A stretch of DNA of 64,000 nt. It comes from Pirellulales bacterium. Lineage in GTDB: Bacteria > Planctomycetota > Planctomycetia > Pirellulales > JAEUIK01. The stretch covers positions 1-64,000 of the forward strand of contig JAHBXR010000006.1 in the NCBI GenBank assembly GCA_019636335.1. Direction: 5' to 3'. The translations under genes were made by a program, and so were the position numbers. The notes below the pieces were generated by a model. The model was not told the origin of the DNA, ran no database searches, and saw only the letters and a list, made by a program, of their open reading frames with translations. Positions 9,192 through 18,026 of this stretch are shown piece by piece; the first letter of the stretch is position 1; each line of letters begins with the position of its first letter.

Positions 9192-9806
9192 TTATGACAG
9201 GTCGGCCAGCGATCGAGAAAGCCGGTTTGGAGCGGAGAGCCGCTTGGCGATGCCGGTCAGCTTCGACTTTCGCACAAGCCCCCGCTCCAGGGCCTCGGCG
9301 ATTGCCCTTTGTAGATGCTCTTCCGAAATGGAGTCATCGGCCGAGACATCAAGAATGGTCCGAAGCGGCGTGGTGACTGAAAACCCCTCGCGCTCGTCGA
9401 GATCGACTGCCTCCAGCTTGCCGCGATGGAGGACGGTTCCCTTCGGGGCGAGCTTGCGAAACGTTGTCGGTACGGTCAGATGGATCTTCGGGGAAAGCAG
9501 ATCCGAGAGACCATGAACGGCCAGAGCCGTCTGATGGGAAGCGACGGCTTGCGGACTGTCGTTCCGATCGCGGCTCCAGAATGCAAGCCGCACTAGATCG
9601 TCCTGCTCGCTTGGCGGAATCTCCGGCAGCCGATAAACGCCGTGGCCAACCCGTTTGAAATTGCCAACCCGCAGATGGTAGTCCAGGTGCGGATATTGGT
9701 AGCCGATTTCCGCAGCCTGCTTGGCGGTGAAGTAGCCGCCCTGATTCAGCGCGATCGCATGAAGCTTCCGAAGCGTGGCTTTGGTAGGACGGTAAGGCAT
9801 CCGCAT
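9192..9806 (-). CDS. abiEi: AbiEi-family antitoxin
   Basis: A 204-aa protein with an N-terminal winged-helix domain of the AbiEi type (GYFTAKQAAEIGY ... VGHGVYRLP) and a C-terminal antitoxin domain (ALAVHGLSDLLSPKIHLTVP ... GFSVTTPLRTILDV). AbiEi proteins neutralise the AbiEii toxin and repress their own promoter. The DNA just upstream on the minus strand is strikingly A+T rich (9807-9835) and is the likely promoter/operator. A second ATG at 9800 is also possible as the start. Confidence 0.88.
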   Translation of the reverse strand: MRMPYRPTKATLRKLHAIALNQGGYFTAKQAAEIGYQYPHLDYHLRVGNFKRVGHGVYRLPEIPPSEQDDLVRLAFWSRDRNDSPQAVASHQTALAVHGLSDLLSPKIHLTVPTTFRKLAPKGTVLHRGKLEAVDLDEREGFSVTTPLRTILDVSADDSISEEHLQRAIAEALERGLVRKSKLTGIAKRLSAPNRLSRSLADLS

Positions 9807-9933
9807 AATTCTTCAAATTATTTTAAGTATTGTGCATTCCTTCTCAAAAAGCAAATCCCTGTTCGACTTATTACCGGAAGAGCCGCTGGAGCACGCGATT
9901 TGCGCCTCAAAAACCGCAAATATACAGCTTCCT

Positions 9934-10581
9934 TCAAGTCAAATAGGCGAGCCTCCTGCGTTCGTATTCGGTATGTATCCCCTCCAGTTTGGCAGCCGAG
10001 TACTCCCCCGCAAGCTCAATCACGGTGTGTTTGCCTCGGTTCCCCATGATCAGTGCGTCAGGGAGTTTTTCTCCCCTTCCCCAACCACGCCGGTAAAGCT
10101 CCGCCTCGCTTACCCATTTTTTGATTCGGCGATCGCCAGCCACGAGATGGTGACAGTAGACAGTGGCGAGGTGTATGTCGTGCGTGACCTCGGTCGCCCT
10201 GGGGCGTCGTCCCCCATGCCCTCCCATCAATTTGGTTGCCTGTTTCGTGGCCACCACGAGACGGACTCGCCGAGCGGCCAGCCCCTGCCAGCGAACTTTG
10301 AAGCGATAAGCCAGGGCGCCGAAGTCGGGGATGGAGTTGCCCGGACGCCAAACGGCGACGGGCTCGGACAGGTCAATCTCGGGGCGGGCTAGCGCGTCAT
10401 AGACCAGGACCAACTCGCGTGCAGCCAAAGCGGTCAGTCGCCTGCCTGCCTCTCGGGCAGGCTGGGGAGAGTCGGGCCACCAAACACGGCCCGCTTGAGA
10501 GAGGCTCAAGCAGCGGACACGGTGTGTCAGCGTGAAGAGGAGATCGCGGTCGCGGTTGGTTAGTTCGAGTCGTCCGGCCAT
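9934..10581 (-). CDS. Replication-relaxation family protein (plasmid type)
   Basis: About 215 aa. The N-terminal LTNRDRDLLFTLTHRVRCLSLSQAGRVWW, then a winged-helix pattern ending RLTALAARELV, matches the replication-relaxation family found on plasmids and integrative elements. The C-terminal half (THDIHLATVYCHHL ... EKLPDALIMG ... IELAGEYSAAKLEGI) has the D...E spacing of the family's nuclease-like domain. The ATG at 10581 is used because the family begins with this motif; 60 extra upstream codons look non-homologous. It probably acts in plasmid replication or transfer, but biochemical function is poorly known. Confidence 0.7.
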   Translation of the reverse strand: MAGRLELTNRDRDLLFTLTHRVRCLSLSQAGRVWWPDSPQPAREAGRRLTALAARELVLVYDALARPEIDLSEPVAVWRPGNSIPDFGALAYRFKVRWQGLAARRVRLVVATKQATKLMGGHGGRRPRATEVTHDIHLATVYCHHLVAGDRRIKKWVSEAELYRRGWGRGEKLPDALIMGNRGKHTVIELAGEYSAAKLEGIHTEYERRRLAYLT

Positions 10582-10821
10582 ACGGTCATGGTAGCGTTCG
10601 GCGGGTTCGACTTCAGCAGTCGGACCGGACCTTAGGCGACAAAGCAGTCGAGCAGTGATGGAGTTCCAAGCTATTGCGGCGCTGTCGCTTACGATTCGGC
10701 TGGCAGGGTCGAGCCGGCCGCGTGGCTGCCGGGGGTTCAACTGCTGGTTCGACTGGTCCAAGCGGTTCGATGAAGGCCGTAGAAAGTGGGCACGCTGGAA
10801 GAGTCCAACGTGCCCAGCCCG

Positions 10822-11124
10822 TTAGTAGTCGTCGGGCATCAAGACGGTCGTGCTGGATCGGTCCGCCTCGGTGATGATCCAGAACTTGGCGCCGTTGCTG
10901 GTGCGATAGGCAGAGAGCAACCGCAGGTCGTCACGAAGTGCATCTTCATTGGCTTGCCAGTCTTCGCTGCATACGAGTCCCCAGTCACCGCGCGCGTGGC
11001 ACTCGATGGCGTCGAGCATCTCACCGGCGGTTACTTCCTCGATTGCCTGGCGCGTGGCATAGACGCTCCCCAAGGGGAAGCGGTCCGTCGAGCGCGCTGG
11101 CCGGTTTGCTGTTTGTTCGATCAT
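10822..11124 (-). CDS. Conserved plasmid-associated small protein
   Basis: A 100-aa protein of a widespread family often seen on plasmids and integrative elements and sometimes mislabelled as a type I restriction subunit. The recognisable core is FPLGSVYATRQAIE ... RGDWGLV ... LLSAYRTSNGAKFWIITEADRSSTTVLMPDDY. The end of the motif (ITEADRSSTT) is highly conserved. Function is unknown. It lies 240 bases upstream of the replication-relaxation gene on the same strand, and a heavily folded region (11226-11403) lies at its 5' side. Confidence 0.75.
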   Translation of the reverse strand: MIEQTANRPARSTDRFPLGSVYATRQAIEEVTAGEMLDAIECHARGDWGLVCSEDWQANEDALRDDLRLLSAYRTSNGAKFWIITEADRSSTTVLMPDDY

Positions 11125-11225
11125 GGTTCATTCTCCCGATAAATGGGACGCCAAGAGCCCCGCCCAGCCGTCCCGGTTTACCGCCTCCCCTTCGCACGCC
11201 AACTTTGACAGGCCGCTTTCGGAGA

Positions 11226-11403
11226 GGGGGCCGCGGTTTGTTCTTTCAACCCGACTGAAGAACAAACGCGGCCCCCCGACAGAAAGCCGGACAGTCCTAC
11301 TCCGGCGCAGCCGGAGACGGCTTAAAGGTCATTGCGTGAAATTGCCGAATCCGGCCGAAGAAGCGTGCAAGGGGCCTGACGGCTCTGCCGGCGTGCCCCT
11401 TGC
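11226..11403. other. Run of strong hairpins, no gene
   Basis: Part of a 620-base gap without a convincing gene. A near-perfect hairpin pairs 11226-11248 with 11256-11276 (two single-base indels, 7-nt loop). A second pairs CTCCGGC (11300-11306) with GCCGGAG (11310-11316). A third pairs GCAAGGGGC (11367-11375) with GCCCCTTGC (11395-11403) and holds a smaller stem inside. The folded block sits upstream of plasmid-type genes on the minus strand. It could be an RNA leader, a single-strand origin or a transfer-related DNA structure. Confidence 0.5.
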
Positions 11404-11745
11404 TCTTCGTGGCCGGCGTGTGAGGACGCTGGCTGCTGGTCTTGATTCCTTTGCCTTCGTGATGAGGCGGTTGCCGATCATGCGACTCGCAAAATGAGAG
11501 AGCTTTGAAGCGTCTGCATCATCCCGCTTCCGGTCGTGTCACGCGCGACCAAGTGTCCGATTTGGTCGTCCGGCGGTTTCAGCCGACGAATGTTTGGCGG
11601 TTGCTTGAATCACGGAGTTTCCGAAGTGCTTTCCGTCGAAATCAGGAGCGGAACTTTTCTTGATCGGCTGGCCAGAAATCTCCCTCTTTCCCGGTAGCCT
11701 TCCTGATGCGGATGTAATCAAGGTCTTGCACTGGGGAGATTGATC

Positions 11746-12222
11746 ATGTGCGCGGCTGAGAGCGTGTGTGCGGGAGCGACGCGGCAGCAGCTTCTCGCGT
11801 TGGGGGATGAGTTTCTGGAAGTGGTGTCACAAGCCAATACCAGGCACAAGCGGAACGGGTCTGGCGGCGTGGACCTAGCCCCTCAGCTTGACGCATTGGT
11901 GCGGCTCCTGGGACAGATCGACCAGCGCTTGACGACGCTGGAGCAGCGTCTCGATCAAGTCCATGAGGCGGTCCACGTTCAGCACACGTCGAAGGAATAC
12001 TACACGACCATCGAGGCCGCGAAGATCCTGGGCAAGCGTCCCTATACCGTGCGGGAATGGTGTCGCTTAGAGAGGGTACATGCCGAGAAGGCTCTTTCGG
12101 GGCGCGGCATCGACGAGGAATGGCGGATCTCGCACGACGAGCTCGTGCGCATCCAGAACGAGGGGTTGCTGCCGGTCAAGGATGATTGCTCGATTCGGCC
12201 AGCCGTTCGCCTGCCTCGGTAG
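11746..12222 (+). CDS. Helix-turn-helix DNA-binding protein
   Basis: A 158-aa protein. Residues 45-85 form a predicted coiled coil (LVRLLGQIDQRLTTLEQRLDQVHEAV), and the C-terminal half is a MerR/excisionase-like helix-turn-helix (YYTTIEAAKILGKRPYTVREWCRLERV ... WRISHDELVRIQ). The ATG at 11746 has GGGGAG eight bases upstream. The combination suggests a dimeric regulator or accessory recombination protein of the surrounding element. It runs convergently toward the MT-A70 methylase gene with only eight bases between them. Confidence 0.7.
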   Translation: MCAAESVCAGATRQQLLALGDEFLEVVSQANTRHKRNGSGGVDLAPQLDALVRLLGQIDQRLTTLEQRLDQVHEAVHVQHTSKEYYTTIEAAKILGKRPYTVREWCRLERVHAEKALSGRGIDEEWRISHDELVRIQNEGLLPVKDDCSIRPAVRLPR

Positions 12223-12230
12223 CGGCCGGA

Positions 12231-12857
12231 TCAGAAGAGCCGTTGCTCGACATGGTTGCCGTAGACCGTCCAGCGTGAATGGGGAAGCTCCTCGCGGCCG
12301 TAGAGCTCGATATACGGCCCAGGGCTGACTTGCTCGATCAGTTGCCGTACACGGTCCGGCTTGCGGCTGTGCCGTCCCCACCTGGCGAGCAGCCAACTTG
12401 GCTGCGTTCGGTCCGCAAATCGAAGCCGACCGCGCACGCCGAGCAATAAGAATTCATGAGACACGCGCCAGTAATTCCCCATTCCCAGACGGTCCTTGAC
12501 CCACACGAAGGTTGAACGATAGCGGAATCCCCAAGCATCGATTAGGTCGAGCGCCTCACGCAAGAAGCCGTTGGTGGTCCAGAGATGCAGGTGAGCGTTT
12601 GGCTCGGCAAGCTTCTCGACCGGCTCGTTTTGAAGAGCGTCCAAAGACATGACCGGATAGTGCCGAACAGCCGCCGCTCGCGAGGCTTCGTTGTCGTAGG
12701 GCCAGGGCGGATCGGCATAGATCGTTGCGAACCGTCGGCCGGCACGAACCAATTCGTGCAGATCGCTCACCACTTCACCCAGGTAACCGTGCCGACGTTC
12801 TCCAATCGTCTGGCCAGGCACGCAATGGTTCTCGGAATCGGGCGAATGGAGGGACAT
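12231..12857 (-). CDS. MT-A70 family adenine methyltransferase
   Basis: About 208 aa. The catalytic DPPW motif is present (FATIYADPPWPYDNE), followed by LHLWTTNGFLREALDLIDAWGFRYRSTFVWVKD and WRVSHEFLLLGVRG, all standard for MT-A70 enzymes, which transfer methyl groups from SAM to adenine N6 in DNA or RNA. The ATG at 12857 (MSLHSPDSENH) is favoured; the open frame continues upstream but reads as non-homologous. No restriction partner lies beside it, so it may be an orphan methylase of a plasmid or phage-like element. Confidence 0.85.
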   Translation of the reverse strand: MSLHSPDSENHCVPGQTIGERRHGYLGEVVSDLHELVRAGRRFATIYADPPWPYDNEASRAAAVRHYPVMSLDALQNEPVEKLAEPNAHLHLWTTNGFLREALDLIDAWGFRYRSTFVWVKDRLGMGNYWRVSHEFLLLGVRGRLRFADRTQPSWLLARWGRHSRKPDRVRQLIEQVSPGPYIELYGREELPHSRWTVYGNHVEQRLF

Positions 12858-13269
12858 GCAGAAGATCTCAAGATGGCCGTTGCTGTGCGGCCGCGTCGTT
12901 CGTATTGCACGGCGACTCAGACTTGAGCCAAGGGACCGGCAATTGTTCGCGAGAGCGAGACCGTCGTCCGCACCGAGGACAATGGCCGCTCTTGGTTCGC
13001 TGAAACCATTTAGCACTGCAACAGCGGCACACAAAATACCATCGCAGACAAGACATGATCGTGCTCCCCTCTTACACTGCATCGTAGGGAGGGATCGCGG
13101 TATCAAACCAGCGACGCAAGCTGCATCCAAGGTCAATGTGGATGTCCGTTCGCTCAAGCTGCGTGAGGCGTTAGAGAGGGCTACAACTGCCTCGATCGAA
13201 ACAAGAAATGAGGCAATGGGGCACCAGTTCCAGGCTGTGATGGATTCGAGTCTTTGGAGGAATTCGACG

Positions 13270-13770
13270 ATGATCGCGCCTAGCATCGCAGAATTAGAAA
13301 GGCGGATTGAACGGCTGCAAACTCGACTTGAACGAGTCGAGATCGAGCACGGACTCTATAAGTCGGCATGCGAAGAAGGCTTAGTGGGGATCTTTGAATG
13401 GCGTCCCAAGGAAAACTACATTTACGTGTCGGAGAATCTCCAAAAACACCTTACCGGCGGAGGTTCGCTGCCAGCCGATCCATACGACTGGTGGTCGTTC
13501 GTGTTTCGGGCCGATCGGGGCAACATCGGATTCGAGTTGAAGCGATGCTCGGAGGTCCCTTGCACATTGGGAACTCCTCTTGTTCGCATGGAGCGCGCGA
13601 ACGTTTGGGGATTGGTGACAGCAGCCGGCGAGAATCGGCTGTTTTTATTCCGCTGGCGGGTGCTGTGTGACACGGCACTCACCGCCGAAGTGATTCAAGG
13701 TGTGGCTGTGGACTTGACCGATGATTTGGAGGAGATCAACGCGCCACACTTTCAGGAAATCCCGTTTTAG
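13270..13770 (+). CDS. PAS-like sensory protein
   Basis: A 166-aa protein. Residues 1-35 are a short coiled coil (ELERRIERLQTRLERVEIEHGLYKSA). The rest has a PAS-type pattern: GLVGIFEWRPKENYIYVSENLQKHL, a later WRVLCDT segment and a terminal GVAVDLTDDLEE that mirrors PAC motifs. No kinase, cyclase or DNA-binding output is attached, so it may work by partner binding. The ATG at 13270 is clearly supported by GGAGG nine bases upstream. It is divergent from the MT-A70 gene. Confidence 0.6.
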   Translation: MIAPSIAELERRIERLQTRLERVEIEHGLYKSACEEGLVGIFEWRPKENYIYVSENLQKHLTGGGSLPADPYDWWSFVFRADRGNIGFELKRCSEVPCTLGTPLVRMERANVWGLVTAAGENRLFLFRWRVLCDTALTAEVIQGVAVDLTDDLEEINAPHFQEIPF

Positions 13771-13963
13771 GGTACATCGTCGAGCCGGGCGGTCGATGAT
13801 TATCATGGCGATGATCACGTTTTTCTTTGTGGATCTCTCCACGCTACGGCAAGCGACCAGATGCGCACTTCAAACGCGAGCCCGGTAGGGCGACCTATCG
13901 GAGTCTTTGCATTCGTTCCCCGCTGCCCGATAATAATTGCCACCCAGAATGGCAGGAATCGCA

Positions 13964-15298
13964 ATGAACAGCGAATCGGCACGGTCAAGGCTCGGAGAGG
14001 TTTTGGACGAAATCAAAAAGTATCGGCTTTGCGGTCCCAGTGACGACCCCGACGAGCAAACCGCCGTGGTCTATGGTTTCCGCAATTTGCTGACGCGCCT
14101 GAAGCGATCCGCACGCATTATCACGGATGATCAAACGCGGGCAGACGTGCAAGAAATCCCGATGCCCGATGATATTTACGGAGTGTACGATGCCAATGCT
14201 ATCATTGACGCCGTGGCAGGCGATATTCGAGACGAGTTGCACGGTGAGCTAGTGCCAGACGCAAGTCCGAAAGGCGACGGAATGGACTGGAAGAACAATG
14301 TCAATTTGCTTTTTGACCCACTCCGCGAACTAGCGGCTCACGGCAGCGACACCGTACTACGCGATGTATTGAATGAGGGAACGCCAGAAATAACGGAGAA
14401 CAACTACGACAATTGGAACGGTGGAACGACGTACTTCACTTTGACTGTAAGTGTCCCTCCGCACGTCTTTGTCCAAATCGAAGATCGGCTAGACGCGGTT
14501 GAAAAAAAGATTCTTGAGCGGGTCAAAAGTCTTACGCGAGCCGAAACCCACGATTTCATAGACATGGTGGTTGTTCAGCCGGGCATGGCGGCCTCCCAAC
14601 GAGTCGTGCCCGCGAGCGAGACGCCATTTTGGCTCCCGGGCCATTTCAAGTTGTTCGTCAGTCACTTGAGCATCGACAAATTACGGGCAACAAACCTACG
14701 TGGCGTGCTAAAATCGTTCGCGATTTCATGCTTTGTTGCCCATGAGGATATTGAGCCAACGAAAGAATGGCAGGTTGAGATTGAGAAGGCGTTATTTTCA
14801 ATGGATGCCCTTACCGCCGTGCTCACTGAGAAATTCCATCAGAGCAAATGGACCGATCAGGAAGTTGGCGTAGCTCTTGGCCGCGGAATTGCCGTGCTGC
14901 CAATTCGAGCGGAGATAGACCCCTATGGCCTCATGGGAAAGTTTCAGGGTATCGCGTCGGTAGGTCGTTCAGTGGGCGATGTTGCCAACTTGGTTGTGGC
15001 CACGTTGCTAAAGAATCCGAAAACTCGGAACCGCTTGGTTCAGTGTCTAGTGGAGCAGTTATTAGCTTCCACCGACGCTACGCAAGCAGCGTCCAAATTG
15101 GAGGCACTAGAACAAGCCGACGACCTTGCCGACGATCAGTTGATAAGGATTCGGGACAACGCTGCGACAAACCCCAAACTCTTTGACGACGTGAATAGCC
15201 GCCGCCGTATCAACGCATTGCTTGCCAAACATGGGGTTGAGCCAGTCCAGATTAAGACGACTACCGAAGAACTCCCTGACGACGACATTCCGTTCTAG
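13964..15298 (+). CDS. TIR-domain effector with uncharacterised N-terminus
   Basis: About 444 aa. The C-terminal half holds a TIR domain: HFKLFVSHLSIDK (first strand), SFAISCFVAHEDIEPTKEW (BB-loop region), then SKWTDQEVGVALGRGIAVLPI, whose glutamate (about residue 300) sits where NADase TIRs carry the catalytic acid. Bacterial TIR proteins deplete NAD or make cyclic ADP-ribose signals during phage infection. The first 225 residues match nothing I recognise and may sense the trigger. An acidic tail ends DDDIPF. ATG codons at 13949 and 13964 are both possible; AGGA favours 13964. No second effector or cyclase gene is beside it. Confidence 0.75.
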   Translation: MNSESARSRLGEVLDEIKKYRLCGPSDDPDEQTAVVYGFRNLLTRLKRSARIITDDQTRADVQEIPMPDDIYGVYDANAIIDAVAGDIRDELHGELVPDASPKGDGMDWKNNVNLLFDPLRELAAHGSDTVLRDVLNEGTPEITENNYDNWNGGTTYFTLTVSVPPHVFVQIEDRLDAVEKKILERVKSLTRAETHDFIDMVVVQPGMAASQRVVPASETPFWLPGHFKLFVSHLSIDKLRATNLRGVLKSFAISCFVAHEDIEPTKEWQVEIEKALFSMDALTAVLTEKFHQSKWTDQEVGVALGRGIAVLPIRAEIDPYGLMGKFQGIASVGRSVGDVANLVVATLLKNPKTRNRLVQCLVEQLLASTDATQAASKLEALEQADDLADDQLIRIRDNAATNPKLFDDVNSRRRINALLAKHGVEPVQIKTTTEELPDDDIPF

Positions 15299-15367
15299 CG
15301 TATGCCCTTAACACCCCCCGAAACCGTCGCCGCAATCGCAGACACGAGTAGCCGATTGCTCGACGAA

Positions 15368-15890
15368 TCAGAAGCTCCCCGCGATGATTACCGGGGCCTC
15401 GGCCGCCTTCCAGTCCCCATCCGGTAGGAGTTTCTGAATCGCCTGCTGCCGGACTTCAGGCAACAGATGGCGATAGCGGCGGCGCATCTCGTCGGTTTGG
15501 TGGCCCATCCATTCGTCGATGATGCGTTGATCGACGCCGACCGAGGCCAGGTTCGAGGCGAACGAGTGGCGGAAGATGTGGTAGCCGCGGAGCTTGGCCC
15601 ACTTGCTCCCCCGGAAGGTCAGCTTGAAGTGTTTTCGGGCAACGTGCTTGTCGATGGGGACGATCGTCTCGTAGTTCTCGCGACCACGGTTGAGGTCTTC
15701 ACCCTTGGCGAACGTGAAGAGTGTTCCCGGGTGAATGGTGAGCCATTCTTTGAGCACCTGCTTTAGCATCGTCGTCATTTCGACTTGGCGGTAGGTCGTG
15801 GCGCGGATGCGGCTGCGTTTCTTCTCACGGATCAGGATGCGGCCCGCCTTGAAGTCGATGTCTTCAACCTGTGAGCGAAGCGCTTCGCTC
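15368..15890 (-). pseudogene. Tyrosine integrase, C-terminal fragment
   Basis: The reading frame holds the catalytic C-terminal half of a tyrosine recombinase: HIFRHSFAS (HxxR), WMGHQ and RRYRHLLP with the nucleophilic tyrosine. Homology begins abruptly at SEALRSQVEDIDF, so the first catalytic arginine, normally just before in TG-R-RSEAL, and the whole N-terminal arm-binding domain are missing. The break lies near 15890, exactly where a truncated parA begins on the other strand. It should be inactive. Confidence 0.8.
15873..15890. repeat. 18-bp perfect palindrome at deletion junction
   Basis: GAGCGAAGC followed by GCTTCGCTC is a perfect 18-bp palindrome lying within the last integrase codons before the breakpoint. 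It marks where two 5'-truncated, divergently oriented genes were joined and could be either a crossover site or chance. Confidence 0.45.
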
Positions 15891-16439
15891 ATCGCCAACG
15901 AACCGCTGCGCGACACGCTTTTGCAGCGGGCCTTGCAGCCCGTGGCAGGGGATTTTGATTTCGTGCTGCTGGATACGCCGCCGAATCTTGATCTGGTGAC
16001 ACTGAACGCCATCATGGCCGCCGATTGGCTGATTCTGCCTTGCGACGTGGATCGCGAATCGCTGCAAAGCCTGAAGCGAACGCTCGAAGTGATGAGCGAA
16101 TACGTGCAATATCGCCCCGAAGTCGATCCCGAAACATTCTACCGCGTGCTGATCACCATCTACGATCCTCGCGACCAGGTGATGAACGACTGGCTCGCCA
16201 CGCAAGTCGGCCCGCTTGGTCCGACCATGTTCCGCTCGCGGATTCACCGCACGACAGCACTCAAGAAGGCCCGAGCAAACGGCATCACGATCTTTGATTA
16301 CGCCCAGCGCTCACGATTGCAGAAACTTGCCGCCCGCCGGGCCATCACCGACTTTGATTCACTCACGCAAGAGGTCATCGAGCATGAACACACGCGAAGC
16401 CATCGGGGCGAGCGTCTCGCTCTCGCCAATTCCCGCTAG
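15891..16439 (+). pseudogene. ParA ATPase, C-terminal fragment
   Basis: From about 15891 the frame reads as the C-terminal two thirds of a ParA/Soj-type ATPase: ANEPLRDTLLQRAL, DFVLLDTPPNLDLVTLNAIMAADWLILPCDVDRESLQSL, then a typical tail ending LTQEVIEHEH. The N-terminal deviant Walker A loop is gone, so it cannot bind ATP. It is fused back to back with the truncated integrase. The small downstream gene overlaps its end by 56 bases in another frame, as in working partition operons. A second, intact parA lies at 59.8 kb. Confidence 0.8.
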
Positions 16440-16788
16440 ACGAATTGACGCGGCCGAAAAAGCCCGGCAGCTTGTCACCGAACGGCCCGCCGTGACACCG
16501 CCGCCGGCAACGACACCCAAGCTTGCGGCCGCACCGATGAACACTTCGGCCAAAAGCGGCGAGGGGAATCGGACCAAAAAGCAGACCAAGCCGTTGGCCC
16601 GTTTGTCGAAGCTCACCACCCGGGTTTATCCCGAACAGCTCGAATGGCTGAAACTCGAAGTCAGCCGCTACCGAGAGCAAAATCCCCGCGCTCCGCGCAT
16701 CACCGTGGAGGAGCTAACCCGCGTTGCGTTGGAGCATTTGCGCGAGACCGGCAACCTCGAAACGCTGATAGCCAAATACCGCGGATAA
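16384..16788 (+). CDS. Plasmid partition-associated small protein
   Basis: A 134-aa protein with a disordered, proline/alanine-rich N-terminus and a folded C-terminus (LSKLTTRVYPEQLEWLKLEVSRYREQNPRAPRITVEELTRVALEHLRE). The end looks like a ribbon-helix-helix or small helical DNA-binding domain. Its position overlapping the 3' end of parA is where a ParB/ParG-like centromere-binding partner usually lies. The gene itself looks intact although the parA next to it is broken. Confidence 0.65.
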   Translation: MNTREAIGASVSLSPIPARRIDAAEKARQLVTERPAVTPPPATTPKLAAAPMNTSAKSGEGNRTKKQTKPLARLSKLTTRVYPEQLEWLKLEVSRYREQNPRAPRITVEELTRVALEHLRETGNLETLIAKYRG

Positions 16789-16804
16789 ACAGGAATCGCT
16801 AAAC

Positions 16805-17236
16805 ATGGACAAACTCGTCAGACCACTTTTGGCCCTTGTTGTATTGCTCGGTATTTGCGTCATATTCTGCGCAGTGTTCTGCTCGACAAAGCAAGATATG
16901 GCCGCATCATTGCCGTGTTCGAGCGGGCAGCCAAACCTTCAATCGCTCGCTCAGGAACTAAAAAATTCGGATAGGTATGTCCGTATCTATGCCGCCATGG
17001 AGATCAGCAAATTTGGTTGGAACGCGGGACCCGCCGTGCCGGCGCTCGTTGCCGCCCTTAAGGATAGGGATTCAGGGGTGCGACTGGCTGCCGTTGAGGC
17101 ACTGGACGAAGTTGGTCCGGACGCGAGCCGCGCCATGCCGGCGGTCATTGCCGCGCTTAAGGATGCCTTCCCCCCAGATGCACGCCATGCACCCTCGCGA
17201 ATATTTCCGAACTCGTTCTTGCTTCAGAGTTTCTGA
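16805..17236 (+). CDS. HEAT-repeat protein with membrane anchor
   Basis: A 143-aa protein starting with a hydrophobic segment (LLALVVLLGICVIFCAVFC) that is either a membrane anchor or a lipoprotein-like signal, followed by two to three HEAT/PBS-lyase repeats (DRYVRIYAAMEISKFG, AVPALVAALKDRDSGVRLAAVEALDEVGPDA, AMPAVIAALKD). The repeat array stops suddenly and ends in an unrelated tail, so it may be truncated. Function is unknown; such repeats mediate protein contacts. Confidence 0.6.
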   Translation: MDKLVRPLLALVVLLGICVIFCAVFCSTKQDMAASLPCSSGQPNLQSLAQELKNSDRYVRIYAAMEISKFGWNAGPAVPALVAALKDRDSGVRLAAVEALDEVGPDASRAMPAVIAALKDAFPPDARHAPSRIFPNSFLLQSF

Positions 17237-17810
17237 AATTCCTGCACCGATTGACTCTGTCAATCGATAGCCGGCCCAAGTGCCGTTATGCACAGGATTG
17301 ATTCGCATCGTTGAAATTCGCTGCCGGGCGATATGACAAAAAGTGCCACAAAATTATCCACCGGGCCGCCATAAAACGACGCCGGCAAACCATCCGCACG
17401 TCGCAGCATCGAGGAGTTCTGTGGGCAGAATTGCAATGATTCTGTCACTGATTGACGCCGTAGTTTGGGTGTGCCCCTTGCCCGCGAGTTGTCGCCCTAT
17501 TTCGTGATTTTTAAGTCGGGTCCTCGACAGCCTTTGGGGAAATCGCCCGGAATTTTTTCCCGACACGGAAGTGCGCCACCTTTGTCCCAAGAAATTATTT
17601 CGTGGGGGTTTTACGGACTACCTCGAAGAAACTATTTCCAGCACGTCGAAGAATTCTAATCCGCAGTTTCGACTTCGTTTCGTTGCCCAATGTTGCTGGT
17701 CGCAGAAGCACCCCAAAGCGATCCTGATATGCCTGGCAGGTTTTCAGAAGAATAGAGCAGGCGAGGGGACGAACCCAGCCGTTCTATTTTTCTGACCGAG
17801 GCCGGGAACG
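17237..17810. other. Non-coding stretch
   Basis: About 570 bases with no gene I can support. Short open frames here have arbitrary composition. It separates the HEAT-repeat gene from the recombinase operon and may contain the promoter of that operon close to 17780. Confidence 0.4.
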
Positions 17811-18026
17811 ATGAAGCGGCGAGCCACGGAGCGTCGAAGCGAGACGGTGCCACCCGCTGGGGCCGTGCCGCCTGGAACGCCACGCTGGATTTCTGCGGAG
17901 CTGATCGCCAAGACTATCCGCACTTGGCAACCCTATTACGACGAACCATTGACCCCCGATGACGCCGTCGCAATGATCACAGGTGTTGGTCGCCTGGTGG
18001 ACGTGCTCATTCGGGGGAAGGACTGA
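17811..18026 (+). CDS. Small protein upstream of serine recombinase
   Basis: A 71-aa protein, basic and proline rich at the start, then WISAELIAKTIRTWQPYYDEPLTPDDAVAMITGVGRLVDVLI. The acidic helical C-terminus is reminiscent of small proteins that often precede large recombinases in planctomycetes. Its stop overlaps the recombinase start (TGATGA), so the two are translationally coupled. It may act as a directionality or regulatory factor, which is inference from position only. Confidence 0.6.
   Translation: MKRRATERRSETVPPAGAVPPGTPRWISAELIAKTIRTWQPYYDEPLTPDDAVAMITGVGRLVDVLIRGKD

Noticed and set aside
10582..10761. Longer N-terminus of the replication-relaxation gene
   Set aside because: The 60 extra residues have no homology pattern, and the family starts with the LTNRDRDLL region.
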